The translations under genes and the position numbers were made by a program. DNA of 64,000 bases from Bradyrhizobium elkanii USDA 76. GTDB lineage: Bacteria > Pseudomonadota > Alphaproteobacteria > Rhizobiales > Xanthobacteraceae. The notes beneath the pieces were generated by a model that saw only the letters and a list, made by a program, of their open reading frames with translations, was not told the origin of the DNA and did not search any database. Shown here piece after piece: positions 44,122 to 53,846 of this stretch; the stretch's first letter is position 1, and every line of letters begins with the position of its first letter. The stretch lies in NCBI RefSeq assembly GCF_023278185.1, contig NZ_CP066356.1, forward strand, positions 3,650,001 through 3,714,000, given 5' to 3'.

Positions 44122-44760
44122 ATGATCTATGAGCTGCGCACCTACACGGTACGTCCAGGCACCGTCGGCGAGATGGTGAAGGCTGCGAGCACGATCTCGC
44201 GCGATATCCGCGCCGACAATTTCGGCAAGCTGGAGGGCTACTGGATCACCGAGATCGGTCCACTCAATCAGGTCATGCACATGTGGAGCTACGCCGATCT
44301 CAACGAGCGGGCGCGGCTGCGCGCCGAGCTCGCCAGGAACCCGCGCTGGACCGGCGAGTATATTCCGGTGATCCGTCCGCTGCTGGTGCGCCAGGAGGTG
44401 CGGCTGCTCAATGCAATCATCCCGCCGGTGGCGCCGGCGACATCAGGCAATATCTACGAATTCCGCAACTATCGCGCCAAGCCGGTCGGCGGCGCCAAGC
44501 AATGGCTCGATCTGATCACCGGCGTGATGCCGGAGCGCGAGAAATACTCCAAGATCGTCGGTCTCTGGACCACCGAAGCCGGGCAGCCCAACGAGGTCTG
44601 CCACATCTGGGCCTATCCCGATCTCAACGCCCGCGCTGCCGCACGCGGCAACGCGATGAAGGATCCAGCCTGGCTGGAATTTTTGAGCAAGGGCACGCAG
44701 GTGCTCGAGGAGATGCACTCGACCATCATGCTGCCGGCGCCGCATTCGCCATTGCAGTAA
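44122..44760 (+). CDS. NIPSNAP family protein, two-domain
   Basis: The 212-residue protein has two NIPSNAP ferredoxin-like modules: IYELRTYTVRPGTVGEMVKA ... GPLNQVMHMWSYADLNERAR and IYEFRNYRAKPVGGAKQWLD ... GQPNEVCHIWAYPDLNARAA. AAGGAGA precedes ATG 44122. Function poorly known; bacterial members are often near detoxification genes. Confidence 0.88.
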   Translation: MIYELRTYTVRPGTVGEMVKAASTISRDIRADNFGKLEGYWITEIGPLNQVMHMWSYADLNERARLRAELARNPRWTGEYIPVIRPLLVRQEVRLLNAIIPPVAPATSGNIYEFRNYRAKPVGGAKQWLDLITGVMPEREKYSKIVGLWTTEAGQPNEVCHIWAYPDLNARAAARGNAMKDPAWLEFLSKGTQVLEEMHSTIMLPAPHSPLQ

Positions 44761-44824
44761 GGCAGGTGCTGGTCGCGCCGCGGCGTGCCACCTTCCCCAA
44801 TGGTTCGCCGAGCGCAAGACAGGG

Positions 44825-44920
44825 AGGCCGCCGGTTGAGGCGGCCTTTTCGTTTTCGGCGTCAGGACGTCGCGAGCGCCGGCAAAAAGCCCCATCCGATG
44901 TTTCCATCAGATGAGGCTTT
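44825..44920 (+). terminator. Two successive hairpins after the NIPSNAP gene
   Basis: AGGCCGCC-GGTTGA-GGCGGCCT followed by TTTCGTTTT (44825-44855) is a good terminator. A second hairpin with arms AAAGCC...GGCTTT and inner GATG/CATC (44885-44920) follows. The rest of the 289-base spacer shows no gene. Confidence 0.75.
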
Positions 44921-45049
44921 CGAAGCAAGGGCGCGCGCCGTCTGAGAACCAGCGCGCCGCAACGCTAGTCGGGCCAGCTGACATCAACCTGACGGCAGCA
45001 GCCACTTGTTTCCCGATGTGTCTGCATGCCTACGAAAGGGTAAACCGCA

Positions 45050-46345
45050 TTATCCGGGCTTGCCGCGCCGGCTGCGGATGAAGCGGACGGCGCCGCGCGC
45101 GGCTTCGTAGGCAAATTTGTTCAGGGTCAGCGCGGCGTGAATGGCCGGCACCAGCGGATCGCGGCGCCGCAATGGAATGAGTACGTCGCCGATCGCGAAG
45201 CGGCCGCGCCAGATCGGGTCGATCATGGGGTGGCCTGGCGCCGCGGTGGAATCGGCCGACTTGATCGCGGGATCGGCGCAGAGATGGCGCGTCAGCTCGA
45301 GCGTCAACTGCGTACCGGGCGAATATTTCGCAAAACGCTCGTCGACGCCGATCTTGAAGAAGAAGGCGCGGTCCTGGTGGCGCACCACGATGCCGCCCGC
45401 GACCGGCGTGTCGCCGGCATGCAGCGTGATGATCTCGCAGCGGCCGGCTTCGGCCATTGTCGACGTCGCGCGGCGGATGAAGGCCGCATCGCCGGCATGC
45501 TGGCTGAGCGCCGTGCCGCGCTCTCCCTTCCAGCCACCGGCTTCGAGGACAAGGAAAGTCTCGAGCGCCGTCGCAACCTCGTGCGGCGTTCGGGCGACAT
45601 CGAAGCGCACCGTGCCATGGTCGGACAGGCGATGGTGCTGGCGGCGCAGCTCCTTCAGCTTCTTAGGCCCAAGCGCGTCGCGCAACAATTCGTCGGCATC
45701 GCGCGTCGCATCCAGCTGGGCGCGCTGGTAGGCGCTCAGTATCTGCGGCTGCAACCCGTCTCGCGCCAGCACGGCGCGGATCGCCGCCATGGCCGGGCCC
45801 TCGAGCGACATGTTGCGCAGGATCAGCGCATGCGCGCCCGCATTGCGCGCCTGCCGCAGCATCTTGCCCGCCGCTTCCTCGGCGGCGGCGCGGTCGAGCA
45901 GCGGCGTGCACAGCGTGCCATAGGGTTCGGCGCCGACCAGCGCGGGCAGGGGAATGCGGTAGATCCGCCGCATCGGAACGACCGGCAACAACCCGATCAA
46001 TTGCCCGCCATCGCCGGCAGCGCTGAGCAGCGAGGCGCCGGTGCGGCCGCGCGCGGAGGCATCGACCGCCAATTCCCAGTCCGCCTGATAGTAGCCATTG
46101 GCCTCGATCGCGCGCGCGGCAAGCGCGCGCCATGCATTGAGCGGCGCGGCCGACAGCGGCGGCAACGTGCGATCGTCCGTGGCATCCCTGCGCGATGCAC
46201 GGTGGATCATTGCCTGGTCAGCAATATCGGCCACGTCCCTGTTTCCCCAGTCCGCGAGGCCGATCGGCCTTGCGTTCGTCAGGGCAACGCTAGCGGAAAG
46301 AAATGGAAAATGCCGTTGAGGCCAGCAGGCAATTTGAGCGGTCAT
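45050..46345 (-). CDS. GNAT/FemAB-like (CelD/BcsL-type) acyltransferase
   Basis: The protein of up to 431 residues has the C-terminal GNAT-like half of CelD/BcsL proteins (LGPKKLKELRRQHHRLSDHG, VLEAGGWKGERGTALSQHAG, FFFKIGVDERFAKYSPGTQL), linked to exopolysaccharide or envelope modification in rhizobia. The N-terminal 40 residues of the longest frame look non-conserved; a GTG at 46234 or ATG at 46210 is also plausible. Substrate unknown. Confidence 0.8.
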   Translation of the reverse strand: MTAQIACWPQRHFPFLSASVALTNARPIGLADWGNRDVADIADQAMIHRASRRDATDDRTLPPLSAAPLNAWRALAARAIEANGYYQADWELAVDASARGRTGASLLSAAGDGGQLIGLLPVVPMRRIYRIPLPALVGAEPYGTLCTPLLDRAAAEEAAGKMLRQARNAGAHALILRNMSLEGPAMAAIRAVLARDGLQPQILSAYQRAQLDATRDADELLRDALGPKKLKELRRQHHRLSDHGTVRFDVARTPHEVATALETFLVLEAGGWKGERGTALSQHAGDAAFIRRATSTMAEAGRCEIITLHAGDTPVAGGIVVRHQDRAFFFKIGVDERFAKYSPGTQLTLELTRHLCADPAIKSADSTAAPGHPMIDPIWRGRFAIGDVLIPLRRRDPLVPAIHAALTLNKFAYEAARGAVRFIRSRRGKPG

Positions 46346-46433
46346 GTTAACCGGCCGTTCAGCATACCGGTGCGCGCCGGCCTGGCCGGCTCGCCGGCTC
46401 AGACGTCAAGGCTGGGGCTTCAAGGCTTGGGCT

Positions 46434-46886
46434 TCAAGGTTTGGGGCTTCGCTGCGCTTCCAGCTGAACGGAACTCTCGATCGGCTCGTAATTCTGCGTC
46501 ACGCAATTGTCGTCGGCTTCCACCTGCCGGCGATCGAAGATCGCGCCGTCGTTGATGAAGACGCGATAGGTCTGCGTCCCCAGCGGCTTGCCGATCACCG
46601 ATGTCAGCTCGGCGCGGACGCAGGCGGTCCAGCCGGTGCCGCGCGGGTCGTGCAGCGGGGCGGAGACCCGCACATGGGTCGGCTGTGAACCGGTCGTGAA
46701 CACCGAATCCAGCTTGCCTGCGACCAGCCGTTTGACGTCCGGAGGCGTCTCGAGCGGCGCGGGCTCCGTAGCCTTGACCTTCAAGGCCTCCGGCCATACC
46801 GCGTGGCTGTCCGCCAGCCCGCAGCCACTCAATATGAAGGCGGCGCCGGCCAGCAGCGCCGCCAGATGTACTTGTCCCTGTCCCAT
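46434..46886 (-). CDS. Lipoprotein of unknown function
   Basis: The 150-residue protein has a lipoprotein signal (LAALLAGAAFILSGCGLADS; lipobox LSGC) and a soluble body with a conserved-looking YRVFINDGAIFDRRQVEADD segment. Anchored in a membrane facing the periplasm. The last codons (LKPKP end) lie next to a short GGCTTCAAGG tandem. Confidence 0.75.
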   Translation of the reverse strand: MGQGQVHLAALLAGAAFILSGCGLADSHAVWPEALKVKATEPAPLETPPDVKRLVAGKLDSVFTTGSQPTHVRVSAPLHDPRGTGWTACVRAELTSVIGKPLGTQTYRVFINDGAIFDRRQVEADDNCVTQNYEPIESSVQLEAQRSPKP

Positions 46887-47045
46887 TGAACGAATTTAAT
46901 GTGCCGCCGCCAAGATTGCGCCCCCTGGTGGCGCTGAATTCGCATCATGCGGCGCTTTGTCGATCAACAAATGTCGAGCGACAAGTTATCGTTGGGGTAA
47001 AGGTATTACCGGATGTTGCTGCAGCGGCGGGGGAGACAGACTGAC

Positions 47046-47273
47046 ATGAAACGCTTCACGGTTGCTGCCGTCATTCTGGCGCTGCTCGCGACGCCCACGC
47101 TGGCCCAGGGCCGGCGCGGGGGCGGTGGGGGCGATACGAAGACGGAGCAGAAGCCCAAGGTCGACGAGAAGGCCTACAAGGCTGCGCTCGATCGGATCCC
47201 GGAGCCCAAGGAGAAATACGATCCCTGGGGCGTCACCAAGCCGGCAGCGGATCCGGCCAAGAAGCCGAAATAG
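47046..47273 (+). CDS. Small secreted DPWG-motif protein
   Basis: The 75-residue protein has a signal peptide (MKRFTVAAVILALLATPTLA) followed by a Gly stretch, then KAYKAALDRIPEPKEKYDPW-G. The K-A-Y-K-x-x-L-x-x-I-P...D-P-W-G signature recurs in the gene at 57162-57464, so both belong to one small exported family. Role unknown. Confidence 0.78.
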   Translation: MKRFTVAAVILALLATPTLAQGRRGGGGGDTKTEQKPKVDEKAYKAALDRIPEPKEKYDPWGVTKPAADPAKKPK

Positions 47274-47402
47274 CCGGGCTCGCTAGGTCTCTGCGGCCAT
47301 TCGACATCCGAACCGGCGTCGCTCGGCAGCACATTGCCGCACGGCATGAACCTTGGCCTGACGGCCTCCGACCCATCTTCGATGTCATTGTCGGAGGCCG
47401 CC

Positions 47403-48848
47403 ATGCTTCGCCGTTCGCTCCTCAGCCTGATCGTTCCGGCAGCGATCCTGCTCGGCGCCGTGCCGGCGTCGGCGGAAAACCGGCTGGCGCTGGTGATCGG
47501 GCAGTCGGCCTACAAGTCGGTGCCCGCGCTGCCGAATCCGGCCAACGACGCCAGGGCTGTGTCGCAGATGCTGACCGATGCCGGATTTGCGGTGACGGCC
47601 GCATCGGACCTGTCGCAGGACGAGATGCGCGCACGGCTCAGCGATTTCGCCGGCCAGGTGGCGGCGAAGGGCGCCGACACCGTGGCGCTGGTGTTCTATG
47701 CCGGGCATGGCCTGCAGATCGACGGCGAGAACTATCTGGTGCCGGTCGATGTCGATCCGAAGCGCGAGGCTGATATCCCGATCCAGGCGGTTCGGCTCAA
47801 CGACATCCTGAACACGCTGACCTCGGTGCCAAGCCGGATGCGCATCGTGCTGCTCGATGCCTGCCGCAACAATCCTTTCCCGGAGCTCAGCAAGACCGCG
47901 GGGCACGGGCTCGCCATCGTCGATGCCAAGGTGGGCGCGCCCGGCACGTTCGTCTCGTTCTCGACCTCGCCGGGCGCGGAAGCCGAGGACGGCAGCGGCG
48001 CCAACAGCCCCTACACGACCGCGTTGCTGGCCTCGGCGAAGGAGCCGGGCATCCCGATCGAGGACACCTTCAAGCGCGTTCGCCTGGCGGTGAACAAGGC
48101 AACCGACGGCCGCCAGACGCCGTGGGACTCGTCCTCGCTCACCGACGACTTCCGTTTCATGGCGGGTGCTGCGGCGTCGCCCGCACCGACGCCGCCGCCG
48201 GCCGCCGCCAAACGCACCGTCGACGAATGGAAGCGCGAGCTGCAGGGCAAGCCGATTGAGGCCGCGAATGAGCTGACGGTGATCGATGGCTCCGACGAAT
48301 CCTACGAAGCCTTCGCCGCGATCTTCGCCGGCACGCCGCGCGGCCTGCAGGCGCGCGACTGGCTCGACCGGCATCGCCGCATGATGGCGTGGAGTAACGC
48401 TGTTCTCGCCAACACGGCGGCGGCCTATCGCGGTTTCCTTGCGCAATATCCTGACACCGACCTGACAGCCACCGCGCGCAAGATGATCGAACGGCTGCGC
48501 TACCGTCCCGATCCGGCACCCGCCGTCGCGCTCAGTGTGCCCGCGACCAACGTTGGGCTGGCGGCACCGACCTGTCCCTGCAACGCCGCGCCGCCCCAAC
48601 AGCCGCTGCAGCAGAGGGCCAACGTGCCGGCGAAAAAGCGTGCCGATCCCGATCCGCCGCGGCGCGCGGGCAAGCGCCCGCCGCGCGTCGTCGTCGAGGA
48701 CGACGTCGTGGTGGCGCGCCGTCCGCCTCCAGCCGTGGTCTATGAGCCTGCCGGACCGCCGATCGGAATCGGGATCGGCATCGGCATCGGTGGCGGCGGT
48801 GGTTATCGCGGCAACTACGGCGGCGGCTATCGCCGGGGTGGATACTGA
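47403..48848 (+). CDS. Secreted caspase-like (C14, metacaspase-type) protein
   Basis: The 481-residue protein has a signal peptide (MLRRSLLSLIVPAAILLGAV ... ASA), then a caspase fold with catalytic His102 (VFYAGHGLQI) and Cys154 (LLDACRNNPFP). A linker region (AEWKRELQGK, TVDEW...) and a C-terminal Arg/Pro then Gly/Tyr-rich tail (GIGIGIGIGGGGGYRGNYGG) follow. GGAGG lies 6 bases before ATG 47403. Orthocaspases cleave after Arg/Lys and have been tied to stress and cell death; here the role is unknown. Confidence 0.87.
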   Translation: MLRRSLLSLIVPAAILLGAVPASAENRLALVIGQSAYKSVPALPNPANDARAVSQMLTDAGFAVTAASDLSQDEMRARLSDFAGQVAAKGADTVALVFYAGHGLQIDGENYLVPVDVDPKREADIPIQAVRLNDILNTLTSVPSRMRIVLLDACRNNPFPELSKTAGHGLAIVDAKVGAPGTFVSFSTSPGAEAEDGSGANSPYTTALLASAKEPGIPIEDTFKRVRLAVNKATDGRQTPWDSSSLTDDFRFMAGAAASPAPTPPPAAAKRTVDEWKRELQGKPIEAANELTVIDGSDESYEAFAAIFAGTPRGLQARDWLDRHRRMMAWSNAVLANTAAAYRGFLAQYPDTDLTATARKMIERLRYRPDPAPAVALSVPATNVGLAAPTCPCNAAPPQQPLQQRANVPAKKRADPDPPRRAGKRPPRVVVEDDVVVARRPPPAVVYEPAGPPIGIGIGIGIGGGGGYRGNYGGGYRRGGY

Positions 48849-48920
48849 CGCGCCGATCGCGTAAATGCTTTCCCCGCATGAGATGCGGTGCCTGGTGATC
48901 GCATCCTGGGGGAGGACGCG

Positions 48921-50945
48921 ATGCGGTCGCTGTTTTGCCTGCTTGCCGCGCTGCTGCTGTGTGCGCAGCCGGCGCGCGCCTGGGAGTATTGGGGCGGCGA
49001 CCGCGGCGGACAGCGCTTCTCGCCGCTGACGCAGATCACATCAGACAATGTCGGCACGCTGCTGCGCGGCTGGGAATTCCGCACCGGCGATCTCGATACC
49101 CGCCCGCCCGAGGTGATGAAGCGCACCAAGTTCGAGGTGACGCCGCTGTTCGTCGAGGACAGCCTGATCTTCTGCACGCCGTTCAACGAAGTGATCGCGC
49201 TCGATCCCGGCACCGGTGCGCAGAAATGGCGTTTCGATCCGAAGATCAGCATGGCGCAGCGGCCGGCCAATCGTTTTGTCTGCCGCGGCGTCGCGCACTG
49301 GACGGATGATCGTGCGGCGGAAGGCGCTGCCTGCAAGTCACGCATCTTCACCGGCACCAACGACCGGCGCCTGATCGCGCTCGATGCCCGAACCGGCAAG
49401 CCCTGTGCCGATTTCGGCAACGCTGGCGAGATCAGGATCGACGCTGGCATGAAGCTGGAATGGCCGGGCGAGTTTCAGATCACGTCGGCGCCGGTGACGG
49501 GACGCGGCGTGGTCGTGGTCGGGTCCGCGATCGGCGACAACCGGCGGGTCGACGCGCCGCTCGGCGCGGTGCGCGCGTTCGATGCGCGGACCGGCCAGCC
49601 GCGCTGGAGCTTCGATCCGCTCGTGCACAATGGCGTCGAGGCCGGCCACAGCAATGTCTGGGCGCCGATGTCGGTGGACGAGGAGCGCGGCCTGGTGTTC
49701 CTGCCGACGACATCGCCCAGTCCGGACTTCTGGGGCGGCAAGCGCCCCGGCAATGACGAGCACGCCAATTCCGTCGTCGCGCTGCGCATCGAGACCGGCG
49801 AGCTCGCATGGGCATTCCAGACCGTGCATCACGACGTCTGGGACTACGACCTGCCGGCGCAGCCGACGCTGGCGCGGATCGACACCGGCGATGGTCGGCG
49901 CGACGTCGTGATCCAGCCGACCAAGCAGGGCTTTGTGTTCGTGCTCGATCGCGGCACCGGCAAGCCGGTGTGGCCGGTGGAAGAGCGCGCGGTGCCGCAG
50001 AACGGTGCGGAGGGCGAGAGGCTTTCGCCGACGCAGCCGTTCCCGACCCATGTGCCGCCGCTGCTGACGCAGCGGATGACGGCCGATGATGTCGCCGGCC
50101 TGCTGCCGGGCACCGGGAGCTCGGCCTGCGAGACGCTGCTCGCGCAATCCCGCAACGAGGGCCTTTACACGCCGCCGTCGACGCAAGGCACTGTGATCTA
50201 TCCGATGACCGGCGGCGGTGTGAACTGGGGCGGCGCGGCGTTCGATCCGGTCAACCAGATCCTCTATGCCAATGTCAGTCATGCTGCGCACATCGTCACG
50301 CTGATTCCGCGCGACCAGGCCAAGGGCTTCAATCCGCCGCCCGGTCATGAATTCGGCCAGCAGGAAGGGGCGCCGTTCGCGATGTCGCGGGCGCTGGCGA
50401 AATCGGCGGTCGGGTCGCCCTGCAACAAGCCGCCATGGGGCGAGACGGTGGCGGTCGATCTCAAGGCCGGCAAGATCCTCTGGCATGCGTCGGTCGGCAC
50501 CAGCGAGGATCTCGCGCCGCTCGGCATCGCGCTCAATACCGGCACGCCGCTGGTCAATGGCGTCGCGATCACCGCGGGCGGCCTGGTGTTCACCGGCGCG
50601 ATGGATGCCTATCTGCGCGCGTTCGATGCCAGGTCGGGCAAACAGCTTTGGCTCGGCCGGCTTCCGGTGCCCGGCGTCGCCAATCCGATGACCTATCTCT
50701 GGAAGGGCGAGCAGTACGTCGCGATCGGCGCCGGCGGCCATTCCGAGGCCGGCACATCGATCGGCGATAGCGTGGTGGCATTTCGCCTGCCGCGCCAGGG
50801 CGAGGGGGCATCGTTGTGGACCCGCCTGATCGACTGGCCCGGCGGGCGGTTCACCGCCAAGGCTGTGGCCGCCGGACTCGTGCTCGTGGCCCTCATTGCG
50901 CTGTTGTGGCGCTGGCGGCACAGCCGTCGCTCGCGATCCGCTTAG
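48921..50945 (+). CDS. PQQ-binding-type quinoprotein dehydrogenase
   Basis: The 674-residue protein has a signal sequence (LFCLLAALLLCAQPARA) and an eight-bladed propeller with PQQ-type W-motif repeats (YWGGDRGGQRFSPLTQIT, ALDPGTGAQKWRFD, AFDARTGQPRWSFDP, ALRIETGELAWAFQ, VLDRGTGKPVW, AVDLKAGKILWHA, AFDARSGKQLWLG), plus a C-terminal transmembrane helix (AVAAGLVLVALIALLWRW). This resembles membrane-bound glucose/polyol dehydrogenase-like quinoproteins. It could feed the diheme cytochrome at 3.8 kb, but they are not linked. Substrate unknown. Confidence 0.87.
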   Translation: MRSLFCLLAALLLCAQPARAWEYWGGDRGGQRFSPLTQITSDNVGTLLRGWEFRTGDLDTRPPEVMKRTKFEVTPLFVEDSLIFCTPFNEVIALDPGTGAQKWRFDPKISMAQRPANRFVCRGVAHWTDDRAAEGAACKSRIFTGTNDRRLIALDARTGKPCADFGNAGEIRIDAGMKLEWPGEFQITSAPVTGRGVVVVGSAIGDNRRVDAPLGAVRAFDARTGQPRWSFDPLVHNGVEAGHSNVWAPMSVDEERGLVFLPTTSPSPDFWGGKRPGNDEHANSVVALRIETGELAWAFQTVHHDVWDYDLPAQPTLARIDTGDGRRDVVIQPTKQGFVFVLDRGTGKPVWPVEERAVPQNGAEGERLSPTQPFPTHVPPLLTQRMTADDVAGLLPGTGSSACETLLAQSRNEGLYTPPSTQGTVIYPMTGGGVNWGGAAFDPVNQILYANVSHAAHIVTLIPRDQAKGFNPPPGHEFGQQEGAPFAMSRALAKSAVGSPCNKPPWGETVAVDLKAGKILWHASVGTSEDLAPLGIALNTGTPLVNGVAITAGGLVFTGAMDAYLRAFDARSGKQLWLGRLPVPGVANPMTYLWKGEQYVAIGAGGHSEAGTSIGDSVVAFRLPRQGEGASLWTRLIDWPGGRFTAKAVAAGLVLVALIALLWRWRHSRRSRSA

Positions 50946-51393
50946 GTGCTCGCTCCCGTGGGGGTGCGCCGCCAAAATATCGAAAACAACCCCATGCAAA
51001 GGAGCCGGCGGCTGCCGGCGTTCGAAAAGCAACTTGACACGTCGGGCAACTCAGGGGTACTTTTCTACTATTCCGAAATTGTGCGGGCGTCGCCTCGTTC
51101 CTCTAAAGCGCGATGAATTCAGGTTGAATCGGCCTGGCGGCATGCGCCGGCATCTCCCCCCGCAACCGGCAGGGCAATCGCATATAAAAAAATCTGTCGG
51201 GCAGCGTACTCGCGGCCATCCTTCGAGACGCCCGCCTTCGGCAGGCTCCTCCAGCGACAAAGGCGAAGCCTTTGCGCGGGGATGACGGGTCTTGTTTTGC
51301 GGCACAGTAGTAGACCCTCATGGTGAGGAGCGCCGCTTGCGGCGCGTCTCGAACCACGAGGCCGAGTTACCTCCGTAGCCGCTGAAGGGTCAT
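50946..51393. other. Intergenic region with dispersed repeat
   Basis: No gene is supported in this stretch. It holds a dispersed repeat at 51217-51289 (with a relative at 54479-54550) and a further inverted motif (GAGGAGCGCCGC/GCGGCGCGTCTC) near 51325-51350. Base composition drops toward AT just before it (TTCTACTATTCCGAAATTG). Confidence 0.4.
51217..51289. repeat. Dispersed repeat CATCCTTCGAGACGC... copy A
   Basis: The unit runs from CATCCTTCGAGACGC to GGGGATGACGG and contains AGCGACAAAGGCGAAGCC and TTTGCGCGG. A second copy with few differences lies at 54479-54550. Confidence 0.75.
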
Positions 51394-51615
51394 ATGCGAT
51401 TGCCTAACGCAACCAGAGAGGAGCGCAGGTTGTTCGCGGATGCAATTGAACCTAGGGCGTGGACCCATCTGGGATATCGCTTCCGGGAGGAAATCCGGGC
51501 GCGCGGCGCAGACCGCGGGGATGTCGCCCTGTGGACCAACTTCGCCGCCTCCGACTGGTGCGGTGTTGGGTGCAGTCCGGACTTCTCACCAACGATCCGC
51601 GACCGCCGCATTTGA
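51394..51615 (+). CDS. Possible small protein or gene remnant
   Basis: A 73-codon frame (MRLPNATREERRLFADAIEP ... DWCGVGCSPDFSPTIRDRRI) has protein-like composition (LGYRFREEIRARGADRGDVA) but no clear ribosome site and no recognised family. It sits in a scar region before the AT-richer orphan gene and may be a fragment. Confidence 0.3.
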   Translation: MRLPNATREERRLFADAIEPRAWTHLGYRFREEIRARGADRGDVALWTNFAASDWCGVGCSPDFSPTIRDRRI

Positions 51616-51713
51616 CCCAAAGCGGATAATCCTTGTCGTCCCTCGGCGGATTTCTTAGGGATTGGCAAATAATCCTGACCGACGAGCCTGAGCCGGTATC
51701 AGGAGATTGATGG

Positions 51714-52247
51714 ATGCAAAACGCGACAGTGGCCGCGCTCGTATACGAGCTTCTTTTCGAGGTCTATCGAAAGATGGAGCTCGATAGAAAGGGAGGGCGG
51801 CTCCGATCTTTTCCTGATGAAAATGGCACGCCACGCGAGGCATTCTTCCATGAATTTATGAGCTGTTGGGAGTGGCCCGCCGGCACGTTGGAGCAAATCG
51901 GAATTCTAAAAATTCTCCAACCAACTCCCGGTCTCTGGGGACCGAATTTCTACCCAGTGATTGGCTTGGACGAATGTGCGGTGGCGGACTTTTCAAGGTT
52001 CGAGACCTTCGACAATTATTGTGTCGCGATGTCCTCCTTTGAAATGCTGAATTTTGAATTTTGCGGGCAAGTCGATCTCAGCATTCAGTCGCCACGTTTC
52101 CTCGAAGCCGTTGCGTCCCAAGATGATATTTTTCTGGTCGAGGATGACGGCGAAGTCGGGTTTGATCGGGCGCGCTTCAGCACGAAAGTCATGACGCGGT
52201 GGGAAGAACTAGAGGTTCGCCGCATCCATCCCAAAAGCGGCGCTTAG
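51714..52247 (+). CDS. Orphan soluble protein, AT-richer than neighbours
   Basis: The 177-residue protein (MQNATVAALVYELLFEVYRK ...) has no signal or membrane segment. The composition is acidic and aromatic-rich (CWEWPAGTLEQIG, DNYCVAMSSFEMLNFEFCGQ). Codon use is clearly less GC-biased than in surrounding genes, which suggests horizontal acquisition. A decayed insertion sequence lies 54 bases downstream. Could be an immunity or island protein; no family recognised. Confidence 0.65.
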   Translation: MQNATVAALVYELLFEVYRKMELDRKGGRLRSFPDENGTPREAFFHEFMSCWEWPAGTLEQIGILKILQPTPGLWGPNFYPVIGLDECAVADFSRFETFDNYCVAMSSFEMLNFEFCGQVDLSIQSPRFLEAVASQDDIFLVEDDGEVGFDRARFSTKVMTRWEELEVRRIHPKSGA

Positions 52248-52301
52248 TTCGAAGTGAGGGCGTCCTGGAATAGCGAGCACACCGAAGAAATGTCGGCTAC
52301 T

Positions 52302-53846
52302 GGCCCAGGCCGTGTGAAAACTCCGCCTCTGCTATTAGTATTCTCCGATGAATCGGCGGGGACGAGCGATGGCGGGATTCGTGGAAGGGGTTGATCGCGC
52401 ACAGGGCACGTTGTTCCTGCACTGCTCGACGACGACGTGGCCGAGGACAATCCGGTGCGTGCGGTTGATGTGTTCGTCGACGGGCTCGATCTGGATAAGC
52501 TCGGCTTCGTTGGCGTCCAGTCACTCGACACGGGGCGACCCGGCTACCATCCCGGCATGATGCTCAAGCTCTACATCTACGGCTACCTCAATCGCGTGCC
52601 GTCGAGCCGACGCCTGGAGCGAGAATGCCAGCGCAATATCGAGATGATCTGGCTGACCGGGCAGTTGGCGCCGGACTTCAAGACCATCGCGGATATCCGC
52701 AAGGACAATGGCAAGGCCATTTGTGAGGTCTGCCGCGAGTTTGTCGCGCTGTGCCGCAAGCTTGATTCGCTTGTTGCAGCGAGCGTCGCCATCGATGGAT
52801 CGAAGTTCAAGGCCGTCAATGCGCGGGACAAGAACTTCACTGAGGCGAAGATGAAGCGGCGCCTTGAGCGGATCGACGAGAGCATCGCCCGCTATCTCTC
52901 GCAGCTCGAGACCGCCGATCGGCACGGCGATGCGGTGCCAGAGGCGAAGGTTGAGCGGTTGAAAGGTAAAATCGAGAAGCTCAAAGAGGAGACCGTCCGG
53001 CTCAATGCGATCAATGCGGAGATATGAAGAGCGAGGACAAGCAGATCTCGCTGACCGATCCTGACGCGCGCTCGATGGCGACAAGTGGTAAGGACACCGG
53101 GATCGTTGGCTATAACGTGCAGATTGCAGTTGATACGCAGCATCATCTCATCGTGGCTCACGAGGTGACCAACGTGGGCACCGATCGCCATCAACTCGGC
53201 AACATGGCCAGGCAGGCGCGCGACGAGATGGCCGTCGAGACGCTCGAAGTCGTGGCAGACCGCGGCTATTACGATGGAGAGGAGATCTGGGCCTGCGAGG
53301 AAGCCGACATCACGGTGACGTTGCCGAAGCCGATGACTTCGGGCGCCAAAGCTGCTGGCCGCTTCGGCAAACAGGACTTCGTCTATGTCGCTGTCCCGCC
53401 GGCGAGCGATTAACTTATCACTACACGAACATAGAGGACGGAAAGACACTGACCCGCTATTGGACAAGCACCTGCAAAACCTGCACGCTCAGAGTTCAGT
53501 GCACGACAGGCCCCGAGCGCCGCATCTCACGCTGGGAGCATGAGGCCGTCTGGAAAACGTTCAGGATCGGCTCGACCACAACCCCAATGCAATGGGTGTC
53601 CGCCGTCAGACAGCGGAGCATCCGTTCGGCACAATGAAGTGTTGGATGGGAGCAACACACTTTCTCACGAAAAATCTGCCAAAGGTGGCCACCGAGATGG
53701 CGCTCAACGTCCTCGCCTACAATATGAAGCGCGTGATGATGATCGTGGGCGTGGGCGGATTGCTGGAGGCGATGCGGGCGTGAGGCCGGCCCTCTGAGCG
53801 ACCAAATCAGCGCCCCGAGTTGCGCGATTTTCACACGGCCTGGGCC
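52302..53846 (+). mobile_element. Decayed IS1182-family insertion sequence with terminal inverted repeats
   Basis: The ends carry GGCCCAGGCCGTGTGAAAA (52302-52320) and its exact complement TTTTCACACGGCCTGGGCC (53828-53846). The 1545-base interior encodes an IS1182-type DDE transposase broken by several frameshifts. No clear target-site duplication was seen next to the ends. Confidence 0.85.
52348..53783 (+). pseudogene. IS1182-family transposase, multiply frameshifted
   Basis: Successive pieces in different frames give one transposase: GRAMAGFVEGVDRAQGTLF; then DDDVAEDNPVRAVDVFVDGL through LNAINAEI (52437-53027); then KSEDKQISLTDPDARSMATS through KQDFVYVA (53024-53413); then RLTYHYTNIEDGKTLTRYW ... 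ISRWEHEAV; then ENVQDRLDHNPNAMGVRRQT through LLEAMRA (to 53783). At least four single-base slips are needed (one loses a C near 52415). The element cannot move by itself. Confidence 0.85.

Noticed and set aside
46347..46362. TTAACCGGCCGTTCAG as a CtrA box
   Set aside because: One arm is TTCA rather than TTAA, and it directly abuts a start codon of uncertain use.
46413..46448. Short GGCTTCAAGG tandem as a functional repeat
   Set aside because: Only two to three imperfect copies at the end of a lipoprotein gene; probably chance or slippage.
49338..51032. A 564-codon minus-strand frame
   Set aside because: Antisense shadow of the quinoprotein dehydrogenase, whose repeated W-motifs are unmistakable.
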